The notes beneath the pieces are model-generated. The model was not told where the DNA came from, made no database searches, and saw only the letters and a list, made by a program, of their open reading frames with translations. Position numbers and translations under genes: made by a program. This document shows positions 1 through 6,732 of a stretch of DNA of 16,332 bases, one piece after another (the first letter of the stretch is position 1; each line of letters starts with the position of its first letter). Source of the stretch: Chloroflexota bacterium (lineage in GTDB: Bacteria; Chloroflexota; Anaerolineae; 4572-78; J111); the NCBI GenBank assembly GCA_003694775.1, contig RFJV01000041.1, forward strand, positions 1 through 16,332. The letters run 5' to 3'.

Positions 1-1128
1 CTCCCCGCTTCGCCGCCGGCGGGGACGGCGGGTGCGGGCAGAGGACGGGCTATCCGGAGCCGGTGCGGCCCCGGAAACGGGGTAGGGCCGGTTGCCGGGT
101 GTCCAGCCGCGGGCCGCCCGCACCAGGGCGTCGATATTTTCAGCCGGCATTCCCGGCGACACCCCACCGCCCACCGACAGTATCATCCCCCCGCCGGGCG
201 CGGCCCGGTCCATACAGGCCAAAGCCCACTGCTCCACCACATCGGGCGGCTCCCGAACGCCGACATCCAGCGGCGGCACGTTGCCCATCAGCGCCACCCG
301 GTGGCCCATCATCGCCTTGACCTGCCCGATGTCGGTGCGGTGGGTGAAGTTGAACACATCGAATCCGGCCTCTGCCAGCGCCGGGTAAAGATGCGCGCAC
401 GGCGTGTCGTTATGGTAAATCCGAATCAGTCCCTCAAAAGCGGCAAAGATGCGCTCCAGCCGGGGAGCAATGAACTCCTGGTAATGCTCCACCGACACCA
501 TCCCCACAATATCGTCCAGGAGCAGAATTCCTTCCGGCTGGTGAAGCTGGTCGAGCTGGGCCTGAAGCCAGCGGATGATGGTATCGGTCACCGTGTCCAG
601 AAAACGGCTGATTTGGCGGGGATGGTTCACCAGGCCGGTCATCAGGTCGGTAATACCCATCACCCAGCCGGCTGTGACCATTGGCCCGCGGGCGGCGACC
701 ATCTTGATGCCCAGGCCCTCGGCCTGCAAGCGCTCCTCGGCGTGGCGGTACAGGCGCAGAACCAGGGGCATAAAACCGGCCTCGTGGGGGTCCGGTGCGG
801 GCACGTCGGCCCAGAGGGCGGGGTCCGTAACCACCGGTTCGATGGACGGCGGGCGGTCGGCGTGAAAAACGACCCGCGCCCCAAACGCGGCCGGCTCCGC
901 GGCCATGCCGTATTCCACCCAAAAACCGGGAATCCAGACCACTTCCGGAAAACGCTCCAGCAGTCCGCGGTTGATGCTGTACCACCGGTCGAACAGCAGG
1001 AAGTAGTCCAGGGTGTGGATGCCGGCATAGCCGGGCAACCAGGGACTGTCTACAATGAGGGCCACGGGAACCTGGTCCGGGGTTTCTCGCCGGGCGGCGA
1101 GCTTGAATCTCTGCCAGGGGGTTGTCAT
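1..1128 (-). CDS. UROD-like / corrinoid methyltransferase-family protein (3' end outside window)
   Basis: The frame is open for all 376 codons from an ATG at 1128 to the window edge, so the C-terminus is missing. AAGGAGGTGA lies just upstream of the ATG and fixes the start. The protein resembles the uroporphyrinogen decarboxylase superfamily, in particular the MtaA/MtbA-type branch that moves methyl groups on corrinoid proteins. Visible family features are the N-terminal segment TPWQRFKLAARRETPDQVPV, a central HNDTPC segment, ALMGNVPPLDV, and a late SPGMPAENIDALVRAA helix. True MtaA-type enzymes, as I recall them, bind zinc through H-x-C plus a Cys in a late S-x-G-C-G segment; here that position reads SVGGG, so the site may be incomplete. 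The last 35 visible residues are Pro/Ser/Arg-rich and end in RRPRRRR, which looks like a linker to a further domain. It is divergent from the GntR gene. Haem synthesis HemE is unlikely; the substrate is unknown. Confidence 0.75.
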   Translation of the reverse strand, partial: MTTPWQRFKLAARRETPDQVPVALIVDSPWLPGYAGIHTLDYFLLFDRWYSINRGLLERFPEVVWIPGFWVEYGMAAEPAAFGARVVFHADRPPSIEPVVTDPALWADVPAPDPHEAGFMPLVLRLYRHAEERLQAEGLGIKMVAARGPMVTAGWVMGITDLMTGLVNHPRQISRFLDTVTDTIIRWLQAQLDQLHQPEGILLLDDIVGMVSVEHYQEFIAPRLERIFAAFEGLIRIYHNDTPCAHLYPALAEAGFDVFNFTHRTDIGQVKAMMGHRVALMGNVPPLDVGVREPPDVVEQWALACMDRAAPGGGMILSVGGGVSPGMPAENIDALVRAARGWTPGNRPYPVSGAAPAPDSPSSARTRRPRRRRSGE

Positions 1129-1199
1129 AAAAGTCACCTCCTTGTGTTTGCTCCATGTTAACACAATTTCCGGAGATGTCTACAGATTTGCCGGTCAAT

Positions 1200-1228
1200 T
1201 TGACAAACCAACAAAATTGGCATATGAT
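1200..1228 (+). promoter_or_regulatory. Sigma70-type promoter of the GntR regulator and probably the operon
   Basis: TTGACA at 1200-1205 and TATGAT at 1223-1228 are separated by exactly 17 bp. The start of transcription would fall near 1235, inside the inverted repeat described next, leaving a leader of about 45 nt before the ATG at 1281. No other promoter of this quality is visible before the carbamoyltransferase genes. Confidence 0.8.
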
Positions 1229-1263
1229 ATGGTTGTCATACAACTGGACATCTGACAACCATA
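1228..1263. promoter_or_regulatory. Probable GntR operator (11-bp inverted repeat)
   Basis: TATGGTTGTCA (1228-1238) and TGACAACCATA (1253-1263) are perfect inverted repeats with a 14-nt gap. The left half also contains a complete small palindrome, GTTGT-CAT-ACAAC (1232-1244), which matches the general GntR-family consensus yGTM(N)KAC. The right half holds a one-mismatch version on the other strand. The repeat abuts the -10 box and covers the expected transcription start, as expected for autorepression by the adjacent regulator. The binding protein is inferred from position and consensus. Confidence 0.75.
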
Positions 1264-1280
1264 CAGCTACGGCCATCGTT

Positions 1281-2009
1281 ATGCTCAAGCGCAGTCCATC
1301 ACTCACCGATAAAGCCAAAAACTACATCAAACGGCTCATCCTGGAAAACAAGTTTGAGGATGGACGCATTCCCTCCGAAACCGACCTGGCAAACGAACTG
1401 GGGGTCAGCCGGACCACCATTCGCGATGCTCTCAGCCGGCTGGAGCTGGAAGGCGTTATTTACCGCAAGCAGGGCGCCGGAACCTTTATCAACGAGGCCG
1501 GTCTCCAGATTCACACCCGTCTGGAAGAGATTTGGGGCTACGAGACCATGCTCCGTGCCCACGGCTACGAGCCTTCGGTGCAGATTCTGAGCGTGGAAGA
1601 ACAGCCCGCAGACGAAAAAACCGCCGGCGAACTCAACCTGGCCCCTGCCGAAACGATGGTCGTGGTCAAGAAGCTGTTTCTGGCCGATGAAAACCCGGTC
1701 ATCCTCAGCATCAATCACATCCCGGCCCGGCTGATAACCGACTCCTACACTCCCACCGACTTTTCCCTGCCGATTTACCGCTTTCTTTCCCATTTTTGCC
1801 AACAGCACCTGTCCTACTACCTGAGCGAGATTGTCCCCCTGGTAGCCCCGGACTGGCTGGCCGACACCCTGCATCTGGCCCGCCGTCCGGCCGCGGTGCT
1901 GTCCTTCAAAGAAATCGGCTACAACCAGGATAACCAGCCGGTTGTAAAGGCCTTTTCCTATTTCCGGGATGACCTGCTTCGCCTGCGGCTCATTCGCCGC
2001 CCGTCATAG
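1281..2009 (+). CDS. GntR family transcriptional regulator, HutC/UTRA type
   Basis: A 242-residue DNA-binding repressor. Residues 10-75 form the GntR winged helix-turn-helix, with IPSETDLANELGVSRTTIRD and the LEGVIYRKQGAGTFI wing. Residues 90-235 look like the UTRA effector domain (YETMLRAHGYEP, VVKKLFLADENPV, INHIPA). The start at 1281 (MLKRSPSLTDKAKNYIKRLI) is chosen because it gives the normal family N-terminus. The frame remains open upstream to 1155, but that extension would read through the promoter and operator. No clear ribosome-binding site is seen before 1281. It probably represses itself and the carbamoyltransferase operon 75 bp downstream, with a pathway intermediate as inducer. 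UTRA domains bind small ligands, but nothing here identifies the ligand. Confidence 0.9.
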   Translation: MLKRSPSLTDKAKNYIKRLILENKFEDGRIPSETDLANELGVSRTTIRDALSRLELEGVIYRKQGAGTFINEAGLQIHTRLEEIWGYETMLRAHGYEPSVQILSVEEQPADEKTAGELNLAPAETMVVVKKLFLADENPVILSINHIPARLITDSYTPTDFSLPIYRFLSHFCQQHLSYYLSEIVPLVAPDWLADTLHLARRPAAVLSFKEIGYNQDNQPVVKAFSYFRDDLLRLRLIRRPS

Positions 2010-2084
2010 GTTGCTTACAGCTCTGCCAACTTTTGTTTGCAGTGTTGCTGACAAAAAATCAATTTTTATCCAGGAGGATAAACG

Positions 2085-3038
2085 ATGAGAAGCTTTGCCG
2101 GACGTGATATTTTGTCCCTGAAAGATTTTGAACGCCAGGAGTACTTCCACATTTTCGATGTGGCCGACCAGATGAAGCCCATCGCCGAAAGCCGCCGCAA
2201 CTCGGACCTGTGCGCGGACAAAACCCTGGTCACCGCTTTTTACCAGCCCAGCACCCGCACCCGGCTGGCCCACGAGGCCGCCATGCACCGCCTGGGCGGC
2301 CATGTGACCGGTTTTGCCGACGCCAAAATGACCCGCGCCGGCGACTTTTACCAGGAAAGCATCAAAGACACCGTCAAGATGCTGGAATTCTACGGCGATG
2401 TCATCGTGATGCGCCACTTCCAGCAGGGCGCGCCGCATGAAGCCGCCAAGTGGGCCTCCATCCCCATCATCAACGGCGGCGACGGCTGGGGCGAACACCC
2501 CACCCAGATTCTGACCGACCTGTACACCGTCTACACCGAAAAGGGCCGCATCGACGGCCTGAAGTGGCTGGCCGTGGGCGACATGCGCATGCGCACCATG
2601 CACTCCCTGGCCTACGCCCTCACCCAGTTCGACTGCCCGGTCACCTTTGTTTCCCCGCCCGAAATGTCGCTGACCGAGGAATTCAAGGCCGAACTGGACC
2701 AGTACAGCCTGAACTACCGCGAAGTGGAGCACGTCGAACAGGCCATCGCCGATGCCGACGTCATCCTGGTAGAGCCGGTCGTCCAGCCTGACTACACGAA
2801 GGCCCGCGATGAGCGCAAGGGCGATGTCGGCCTGACCCCGGCCAACTACAAAATCACCCGCGAACTGCTCGCCACCAAGGCCAAGTCCGACGCCATCCTC
2901 CTGCACTCCCTGCCCCGCATGGACGAAATTCCCACCGACGTGGACATCACCCGCTGGTCCCGTTACTGGCAGGAAGCCTACAACGGCGTCATTATGCGCA
3001 TGGCCCTGATTGCACTGGTACTGGGCAAGATGGAATAA
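2085..3038 (+). CDS. Aspartate carbamoyltransferase-like protein with altered substrate residues
   Basis: A 317-residue ATCase/OTCase superfamily member, started by ATG 7 nt after AGGAGG (2072-2077). The carbamoyl phosphate site is intact: STRTR at 56-60, R110-H111, HPTQ at 138-141, R170 in MRMRTMHSL. HSLPRMDEI (274-282) and YWQEAYNGVIMRMALIALVL at the C-terminus align with E. coli PyrB HPLPRVDEI and [20 protein letters not shown]. Two departures stand out. The aspartate-binding stretch TRVQKER of E. coli (Arg229, Gln231) is TKARDER here (238-244), preceded by extra residues. The 80s loop that supplies catalytic Lys84 reads AGDFYQES (85-92), with Tyr at the position expected for that Lys. No pyrI or other pyrimidine gene is near. 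I infer a carbamoyltransferase of a different substrate, probably working toward carbamoyl phosphate, since carbamate kinase is in the same operon. Confidence 0.85.
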   Translation: MRSFAGRDILSLKDFERQEYFHIFDVADQMKPIAESRRNSDLCADKTLVTAFYQPSTRTRLAHEAAMHRLGGHVTGFADAKMTRAGDFYQESIKDTVKMLEFYGDVIVMRHFQQGAPHEAAKWASIPIINGGDGWGEHPTQILTDLYTVYTEKGRIDGLKWLAVGDMRMRTMHSLAYALTQFDCPVTFVSPPEMSLTEEFKAELDQYSLNYREVEHVEQAIADADVILVEPVVQPDYTKARDERKGDVGLTPANYKITRELLATKAKSDAILLHSLPRMDEIPTDVDITRWSRYWQEAYNGVIMRMALIALVLGKME

Positions 3039-3051
3039 GAAATAATGAGGA

Positions 3052-3086
3052 CCTGTAGAGACGGAGCAGTGCTCCGTCTCTACAGG
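3052..3086. repeat. 35-nt near-perfect palindrome between the two carbamoyltransferase genes
   Basis: Arm CCTGTAGAGACGGAGCA (3052-3068) is exactly complementary to 3070-3086, with a single unpaired G at 3069. It lies 14 bp after one stop codon and 25 bp before the next start. It is not followed by a T-run, so it is unlikely to be a terminator. The outer sequence GTAGAG-A-CGG recurs in a second palindrome at 16244-16272, so this looks like a dispersed palindromic repeat (REP- or MITE-like). In the mRNA it would form a very stable hairpin. Confidence 0.9.
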
Positions 3087-3110
3087 AAAATTATTTTCAG
3101 GAGACGAACC

Positions 3111-4088
3111 ATGCAAACCTTTTTACGTGGCCGCGATATGATTACCACCCAGGAATGGACCCGCGACGAGCTGGATACCCTCCTGGATGTTGCCTTTGAC
3201 CTGAAACGGAAACGCGCCCTGGGCATTCCCCACGCCTATCTGCGCGACAAGGTGCTGGCGATGCTGTTCTTCTTCTCCAGCACCCGCACCCGGGCCTCCT
3301 TTGAGGCCGGGATGGCCCAGCTTGGCGGGCATGCCCAGTTTATCGAAAGCCGCACCACCCAGGTGTCCCACGGCGATACGGCCAAAGAAATCGGCGAAAT
3401 CCTGGGCCGCTACAACGACGGTATTGCCATTCGCCAGGTAGACTGGGGCAAGGGCAATCAGTATCTGCGCTGGGTGGCCGAGGCCAGCCGTGTGCCCGTC
3501 CTCAACATGCAGTGCGACCTGTACCACCCCCACCAGGCCCTGGCCGACCTGATGACCATCATGGAAAAGCTGGGCGACCCGCGCGGCAAGACCATCACCG
3601 TGAGCTGGGCCTATGCCTCCAGCTACTCCAAGCCGCAAAGCGTGCCCAACAGCCTGATTCTGCTGATGACCCGCTACGGCATGAATGTCCGGCTGGTCCA
3701 TCCGCCGGAGTTCAAGCTGAAGCCGGAACTGATTGACCAGGCCCGCGAAAACGCCAAAAAGCACCACGCCGGATTTGAGATTATGGACGACTTTGAAGCC
3801 GGCGTAAAGGGCACCGATGTCTGGTATGCCAAGAGCTGGGGCCCCCTGCTGACCACCCTGGACCCCGAAGAAGACCGCCGCATCACCGACCAGTACAAGG
3901 ACTGGATTGCCGACGAGCGCCGCCTGGCCCTGGCTAACGAAGACGCCATTTACATGCACCCCCTGCCCGCAGACCGCAACATCGAAGTCACCGACGGCGT
4001 CATCGATGGCCCGCATTCGGCCGTATTCGACCAGGCAGAAAACCGTCTGCACGCCCAGAAAGCCGTTATGGCCCTGACAATGAGCTAA
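3111..4088 (+). CDS. ygeW: YgeW-like (knotted) carbamoyltransferase
   Basis: A 325-residue carbamoyltransferase. The ATG at 3111 sits 7 nt after AGGAGA (3099-3104); the in-frame ATG at 3045 is rejected because it would translate the palindrome. Motifs match E. coli YgeW as I recall it: STRTR 57-61, HGDT 87-90, NMQCDLYHPHQALADL 132-147, WAYASSYSKPQSVPN 166-180 (YgeW WAYSPSYGKPLSVPQ), KSWGP 241-245, KDW 263-265, HPLPADR 283-289. The proline-containing WAY...VP loop is the segment that forms the knot in YgeW and acetylornithine transcarbamylase. Oddities are HPHQ in place of HPTQ and a length about 70 residues below E. coli YgeW, lacking its C-terminal extension. In E. coli, ygeW lies with ygeX and yqeA in a cluster implicated in anaerobic purine breakdown. 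The substrate here is inferred to be a ureido amino acid; ornithine is unlikely. Confidence 0.88.
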   Translation: MQTFLRGRDMITTQEWTRDELDTLLDVAFDLKRKRALGIPHAYLRDKVLAMLFFFSSTRTRASFEAGMAQLGGHAQFIESRTTQVSHGDTAKEIGEILGRYNDGIAIRQVDWGKGNQYLRWVAEASRVPVLNMQCDLYHPHQALADLMTIMEKLGDPRGKTITVSWAYASSYSKPQSVPNSLILLMTRYGMNVRLVHPPEFKLKPELIDQARENAKKHHAGFEIMDDFEAGVKGTDVWYAKSWGPLLTTLDPEEDRRITDQYKDWIADERRLALANEDAIYMHPLPADRNIEVTDGVIDGPHSAVFDQAENRLHAQKAVMALTMS

Positions 4089-4092
4089 ATTT

Positions 4093-4225
4093 TAGTTTGG
4101 GAGTTAGAGAGTTTATCAGTTTATGAGTTGGTTAGTTGGGGAGTTTATGAGTTGGAGAGTTTTCTACCTCCCAACTCCCCAACTCACCAACTCGCTAACT
4201 CCCTAACTCTCTAACTCACCAACTC
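4093..4225. repeat. Opposed octamer arrays forming a long inverted repeat
   Basis: Left arm: eight consecutive 8-nt units of form GAGTTNNN or close variants at 4101-4164, plus a related in-phase unit at 4093-4100. Right arm: seven consecutive units NCYAACTC at 4170-4225. GAGTT and AACTC are complementary, so the arms can fold on each other in several registers around a 5-nt centre. The array fills nearly the whole gap between the YgeW-like and carbamate kinase genes and ends 7 nt before the AAAGGAG ribosome-binding site. Third-position drift between units indicates an old, mutating array. Confidence 0.9.
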
Positions 4226-4245
4226 ACAAAGGAGCAAACTCGAAG

Positions 4246-5205
4246 ATGAGCGAGAAAAAAGTAGCCGTCATCGCCATTGGCGGCAATTCACTGATTAAAG
4301 ATAAACAGCACCAGACCGTAGAAGACCAGTACAATGCGGCCAAAGAAACCGCCGGCCACATTGCCCAGATGATTAAGGACGGCTGGACCGTCGCCATTGG
4401 GCACGGCAACGGCCCCCAGGTCGGCTTTATTTTGCGCCGCTCGGAGATTGCCAATAAGGTTGAAGGAATGCACGAGGTTCCCCTGGATGTCTGCGGTGCC
4501 GACACCCAGGGCGCTATTGGCTATGCCCTCCAGCAGAACCTGTACAACTACTTCCAGGAACTCGGCATTGACCGTAAGGTAGCCACGGTAATCACCCAGG
4601 TGGAAGTCAGCAAAGATGACCCGGCCTTCCAGAATCCCACCAAGCCTATCGGCGGGTTTATGGATGAAGCCGAAGCCAAACGCCGCGCCGAACAGGACGG
4701 CTGGAACGTGGTTGAGGATGCCGGGCGCGGCTGGCGGCGGGTCGTTCCCTCCCCCTTGCCCAAGCGCATCGTGGAAGAAGACGTGGTCAAACGGCTGATT
4801 GAGGCCGGGATTATCGTCATCACCGTGGGCGGCGGCGGTATCCCCGTTGTCCAGACCGAAGACGGCAAACTGCAAGGCATTGCCGCGGTCATCGACAAGG
4901 ACTATGCCTCGTCTCTCCTGGCGACCCGCCTGAACGCAGATGTCTTCATCATCAGCACCGCGGTGGAAAAAGTGGCCCTCAACTTTGGCAAGCCGGACCA
5001 GAAATGGCTGGACCACATGACCCTGGCCGAAGCCAAGCAGTACCTGGCCGAAGGCGTCCATTTTGCCAAGGGCAGTATGGCCCCCAAAATCCAGGCCGTT
5101 ATCAACTTCCTGGAAAACGGCGGCCAGAAAGCCATCATCACCAATCCGGAAAACATCGCCCGTGCCCTGGCCGGCGAAACCGGTACCCATATTACGGTGG
5201 ATTAG
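4246..5205 (+). CDS. arcC: Carbamate kinase
   Basis: A 319-residue amino acid kinase-fold enzyme that transfers phosphate between carbamoyl phosphate and ADP, yielding ATP, ammonia and CO2 in the catabolic direction. ATG at 4246 follows AAAGGAG. Motifs along the chain: IGGN (11-14), GHGNGPQVG (52-60), KPIGGF (133-138), GWRRVVPSP (162-170), GGGGIPV (195-201), AVIDKDYASSLLA (214-226), AKGSMAPK (274-281), and ITNPENIARALAGETGT (298-314). The length is normal and no expected residue is missing. Position between two carbamoyltransferases and two PLP enzymes is the main argument that the operon breaks down a carbamoylated compound for energy. There is no arcA or arcB next to it, so the arginine deiminase pathway is not supported. 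The E. coli parallel would be yqeA. Confidence 0.95.
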   Translation: MSEKKVAVIAIGGNSLIKDKQHQTVEDQYNAAKETAGHIAQMIKDGWTVAIGHGNGPQVGFILRRSEIANKVEGMHEVPLDVCGADTQGAIGYALQQNLYNYFQELGIDRKVATVITQVEVSKDDPAFQNPTKPIGGFMDEAEAKRRAEQDGWNVVEDAGRGWRRVVPSPLPKRIVEEDVVKRLIEAGIIVITVGGGGIPVVQTEDGKLQGIAAVIDKDYASSLLATRLNADVFIISTAVEKVALNFGKPDQKWLDHMTLAEAKQYLAEGVHFAKGSMAPKIQAVINFLENGGQKAIITNPENIARALAGETGTHITVD

Positions 5206-5317
5206 AGACTGGAGATTAGAGACTGGAGATTGGAGACTGGAGATTGACGGTGATGGCCCAATCTCCCAATCTCTAATCTCCCAATCTCCCAATCTCTAAT
5301 CCCCTAATCTCCAATCT
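5206..5317. repeat. Opposed heptamer arrays forming an inverted repeat
   Basis: Six consecutive heptamers AGA(C/T)TGG or close variants start directly after the carbamate kinase stop codon (5206-5247). After 9 nt, eight units of CCAATCT or CTAATCY, with 7- or 8-nt spacing, run from 5257 to 5317. AGATTGG and CCAATCT are complementary, so a long imperfect stem can form. The sequence is unrelated to the octamer arrays at 4093-4225, but the layout is the same, and it again stops shortly before an AAAGGAG ribosome-binding site (from 5329). Confidence 0.88.
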
Positions 5318-5341
5318 CCACCCACCCCAAAGGAGCGACCC

Positions 5342-6598
5342 GTGGAACACGTTGTAGGCTTAAAGTGTGTCATTTGCGGCAAGGAATACGGGGTAGATGA
5401 AATCGACTACGTCTGCCCCGACCACGGCGACGAAGGCATTGTTGACGTTCTGTACGATTACGACCTCATTGGCCGCCGCTTCAGCAAGGGCGACCTGTAC
5501 CACTCCACCAACTTCACCATCTGGCGGTACAAGCCTCTCCTGCCCATCAAGCCGGATTCCCCCGTCCCTCCGCTGACCGTCGGCTGGACGCCGCTGTACA
5601 AAACTCCCCGCCTGGCCGCAGACCTGGGCCTGAAATATCTCTGGATTAAGGACGATGGCCGCCTGCCGACCGCCTCCTTCAAAGACCGGGCCAGTGCCAT
5701 TGCCGTGGTTAAGGCGCGGGAAAAGGGCGCCGAAATCATCACCACGGCCAGCACCGGCAACGCCGCGGCCGCGCTCAGCGGTCTGTGCGCCAGCGTCAAC
5801 CAGCCGAACGTGATTTTTGTGCCCGAATCCGCGCCCCAGGCCAAAATTGCCCAACTGCTGGTCTTTGGCTCGCGGGTAGTGCTGGTCAAAGGGACGTATG
5901 ACGACGCCTTTGAGCTGTGCCTGCAGGCGGCCAAGGAATACGGCTGGTACAACCGGAACACCGGCTACAACCCCTACATGAGCGAGGGCAAAAAGACCGC
6001 CAGCTTTGAAATTTGCGAACAGCTTGGCTGGGACGCGCCCGACCGCATCTTTGTCAGCGTGGGCGATGGCTGTATCATCGGCGGTCTGCACAAGGGGCTG
6101 AAAGACCTGTACGCCCTGGGCTGGATTGACAAAATGCCCAAGATTATGGGCGTGCAGGCCGAAGGCAGTAGCTATATGTACCAGGCCTGGAAAAACAACG
6201 AGGATGTGCTGACCAAGCCGCCCATCGACGCCCACACCGTAGCCGACAGCATCAGCGCCGGCCTGCCCCGCGACCGCATCAAGGCAATGGCCGCGGTCCG
6301 GGAAACCGGCGGAGCCTACATCAGCGTCACCGACGAGGAAATCCTGCAGGCCATTCCCACCATGGCCCGCGGCAGTGGCGTTTTTGGCGAACCCGCCGGC
6401 GCCACCGCCTTTGCCGGACTGGTCAAGGCGGTCAACGAGGGGCTGGTCTCTGCCGACGAGCGCATCGTGGTGCTGAACACCGGCAACGGCCTGAAGGATG
6501 TCGCCAGTGCGATGAAATCGGTGGAGCTGGTCGGTACTCAGCCTTACCGCATCGAACCCAGTCTGGACAATCTGAAAGAGGTGGTCGAGCACTGGTAG
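5342..6598 (+). CDS. Threonine synthase-like PLP enzyme with N-terminal zinc ribbon
   Basis: A 418-residue fold-type-II pyridoxal phosphate enzyme. GTG start at 5342, 6 nt after AGGAG. Residues 9-28 hold a zinc ribbon-like set (Cys9, Cys12, Cys25, His28). The catalytic core has SFKDR (112-116; Lys114 should bind PLP), the STGNAAAA phosphate or substrate loop (137-144), GDGCIIGG (241-248), GEPAGATA (349-356) and NTGNGLKD (379-386), the pattern of ThrC. A true threonine synthase needs phosphohomoserine, and no homoserine pathway gene is near. Fold-type-II enzymes with this architecture also include ammonia-lyases. In this operon a catabolic beta-elimination or deamination of the amino acid released by the carbamoyltransferases is plausible, but that is inference. 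Housekeeping threonine synthase remains the alternative. Confidence 0.85.
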   Translation: MEHVVGLKCVICGKEYGVDEIDYVCPDHGDEGIVDVLYDYDLIGRRFSKGDLYHSTNFTIWRYKPLLPIKPDSPVPPLTVGWTPLYKTPRLAADLGLKYLWIKDDGRLPTASFKDRASAIAVVKAREKGAEIITTASTGNAAAALSGLCASVNQPNVIFVPESAPQAKIAQLLVFGSRVVLVKGTYDDAFELCLQAAKEYGWYNRNTGYNPYMSEGKKTASFEICEQLGWDAPDRIFVSVGDGCIIGGLHKGLKDLYALGWIDKMPKIMGVQAEGSSYMYQAWKNNEDVLTKPPIDAHTVADSISAGLPRDRIKAMAAVRETGGAYISVTDEEILQAIPTMARGSGVFGEPAGATAFAGLVKAVNEGLVSADERIVVLNTGNGLKDVASAMKSVELVGTQPYRIEPSLDNLKEVVEHW

Positions 6599-6600
6599 TT

Positions 6601-6642
6601 ACGACGAAGGACGAACGACGAACGACCAACGACGAACGACAA
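6601..6642 (+). repeat. Heptamer array (ACGACGA type)
   Basis: Six tandem 7-nt units begin 3 nt after the stop codon of the threonine synthase-like gene: ACGACGA, AGGACGA, ACGACGA, ACGACCA, ACGACGA, ACGACAA. No complementary arm lies nearby, unlike the two preceding gaps. Confidence 0.88.
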
Positions 6643-6656
6643 CTGATAAACCCACC

Positions 6657-6720
6657 AACCAACTAACCAACTAACAAACTAACCAACTAACAAACAAACA
6701 AACTAACAAACAAACAAACT
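6657..6720 (+). repeat. Sixteen AACN tetramers before the last operon gene
   Basis: Sixteen uninterrupted tetramers of form AACC, AACT or AACA run from 6657 to 6720 and lead straight into the CAGGAG ribosome-binding site of the next gene. The stretch contains no G, so its RNA would be unstructured. That contrasts with the strong stems in the earlier gaps. It could act as an open ribosome landing zone, or be neutral microsatellite-like sequence. Confidence 0.9.
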
Positions 6721-6732
6721 CAGGAGAATACC

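Noticed and set aside
301..1161. 286-codon plus-strand frame over the UROD-like gene
   Set aside because: The minus-strand frame has family motifs and a ribosome-binding site; the plus-strand product shows none.
1141..1199. Promoter for the divergent UROD-like gene
   Set aside because: Only weak box pairs (for example TTGTCA with an 18-bp spacer and TAGACA) are found; not good enough to report as a feature.
1155..1280. N-terminal extension of the GntR regulator to an ATG at 1155
   Set aside because: It would translate the -35, -10 and operator sequences and adds residues not found in the family.
2031..2056. Second GntR operator (TTTTGT, 14 nt, ACAAAA) before the first carbamoyltransferase gene
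   Set aside because: Only six A/T pairs match and the GntR consensus GT...AC core is not convincing; the 14-nt gap equal to the main operator may be chance.
3045..3110. Start of the YgeW-like gene at 3045
   Set aside because: It lacks a ribosome-binding site and would translate the palindrome; the ATG at 3111 has AGGAGA at the right distance.
2085..4088. Housekeeping pyrB and argF
   Set aside because: No pyrimidine or arginine genes are nearby, key aspartate residues are changed in the first protein, and the second carries YgeW-type motifs rather than ornithine-binding ones.
4093..4225. CRISPR array
   Set aside because: Units of 8 nt follow each other without spacers, and no cas genes are present.
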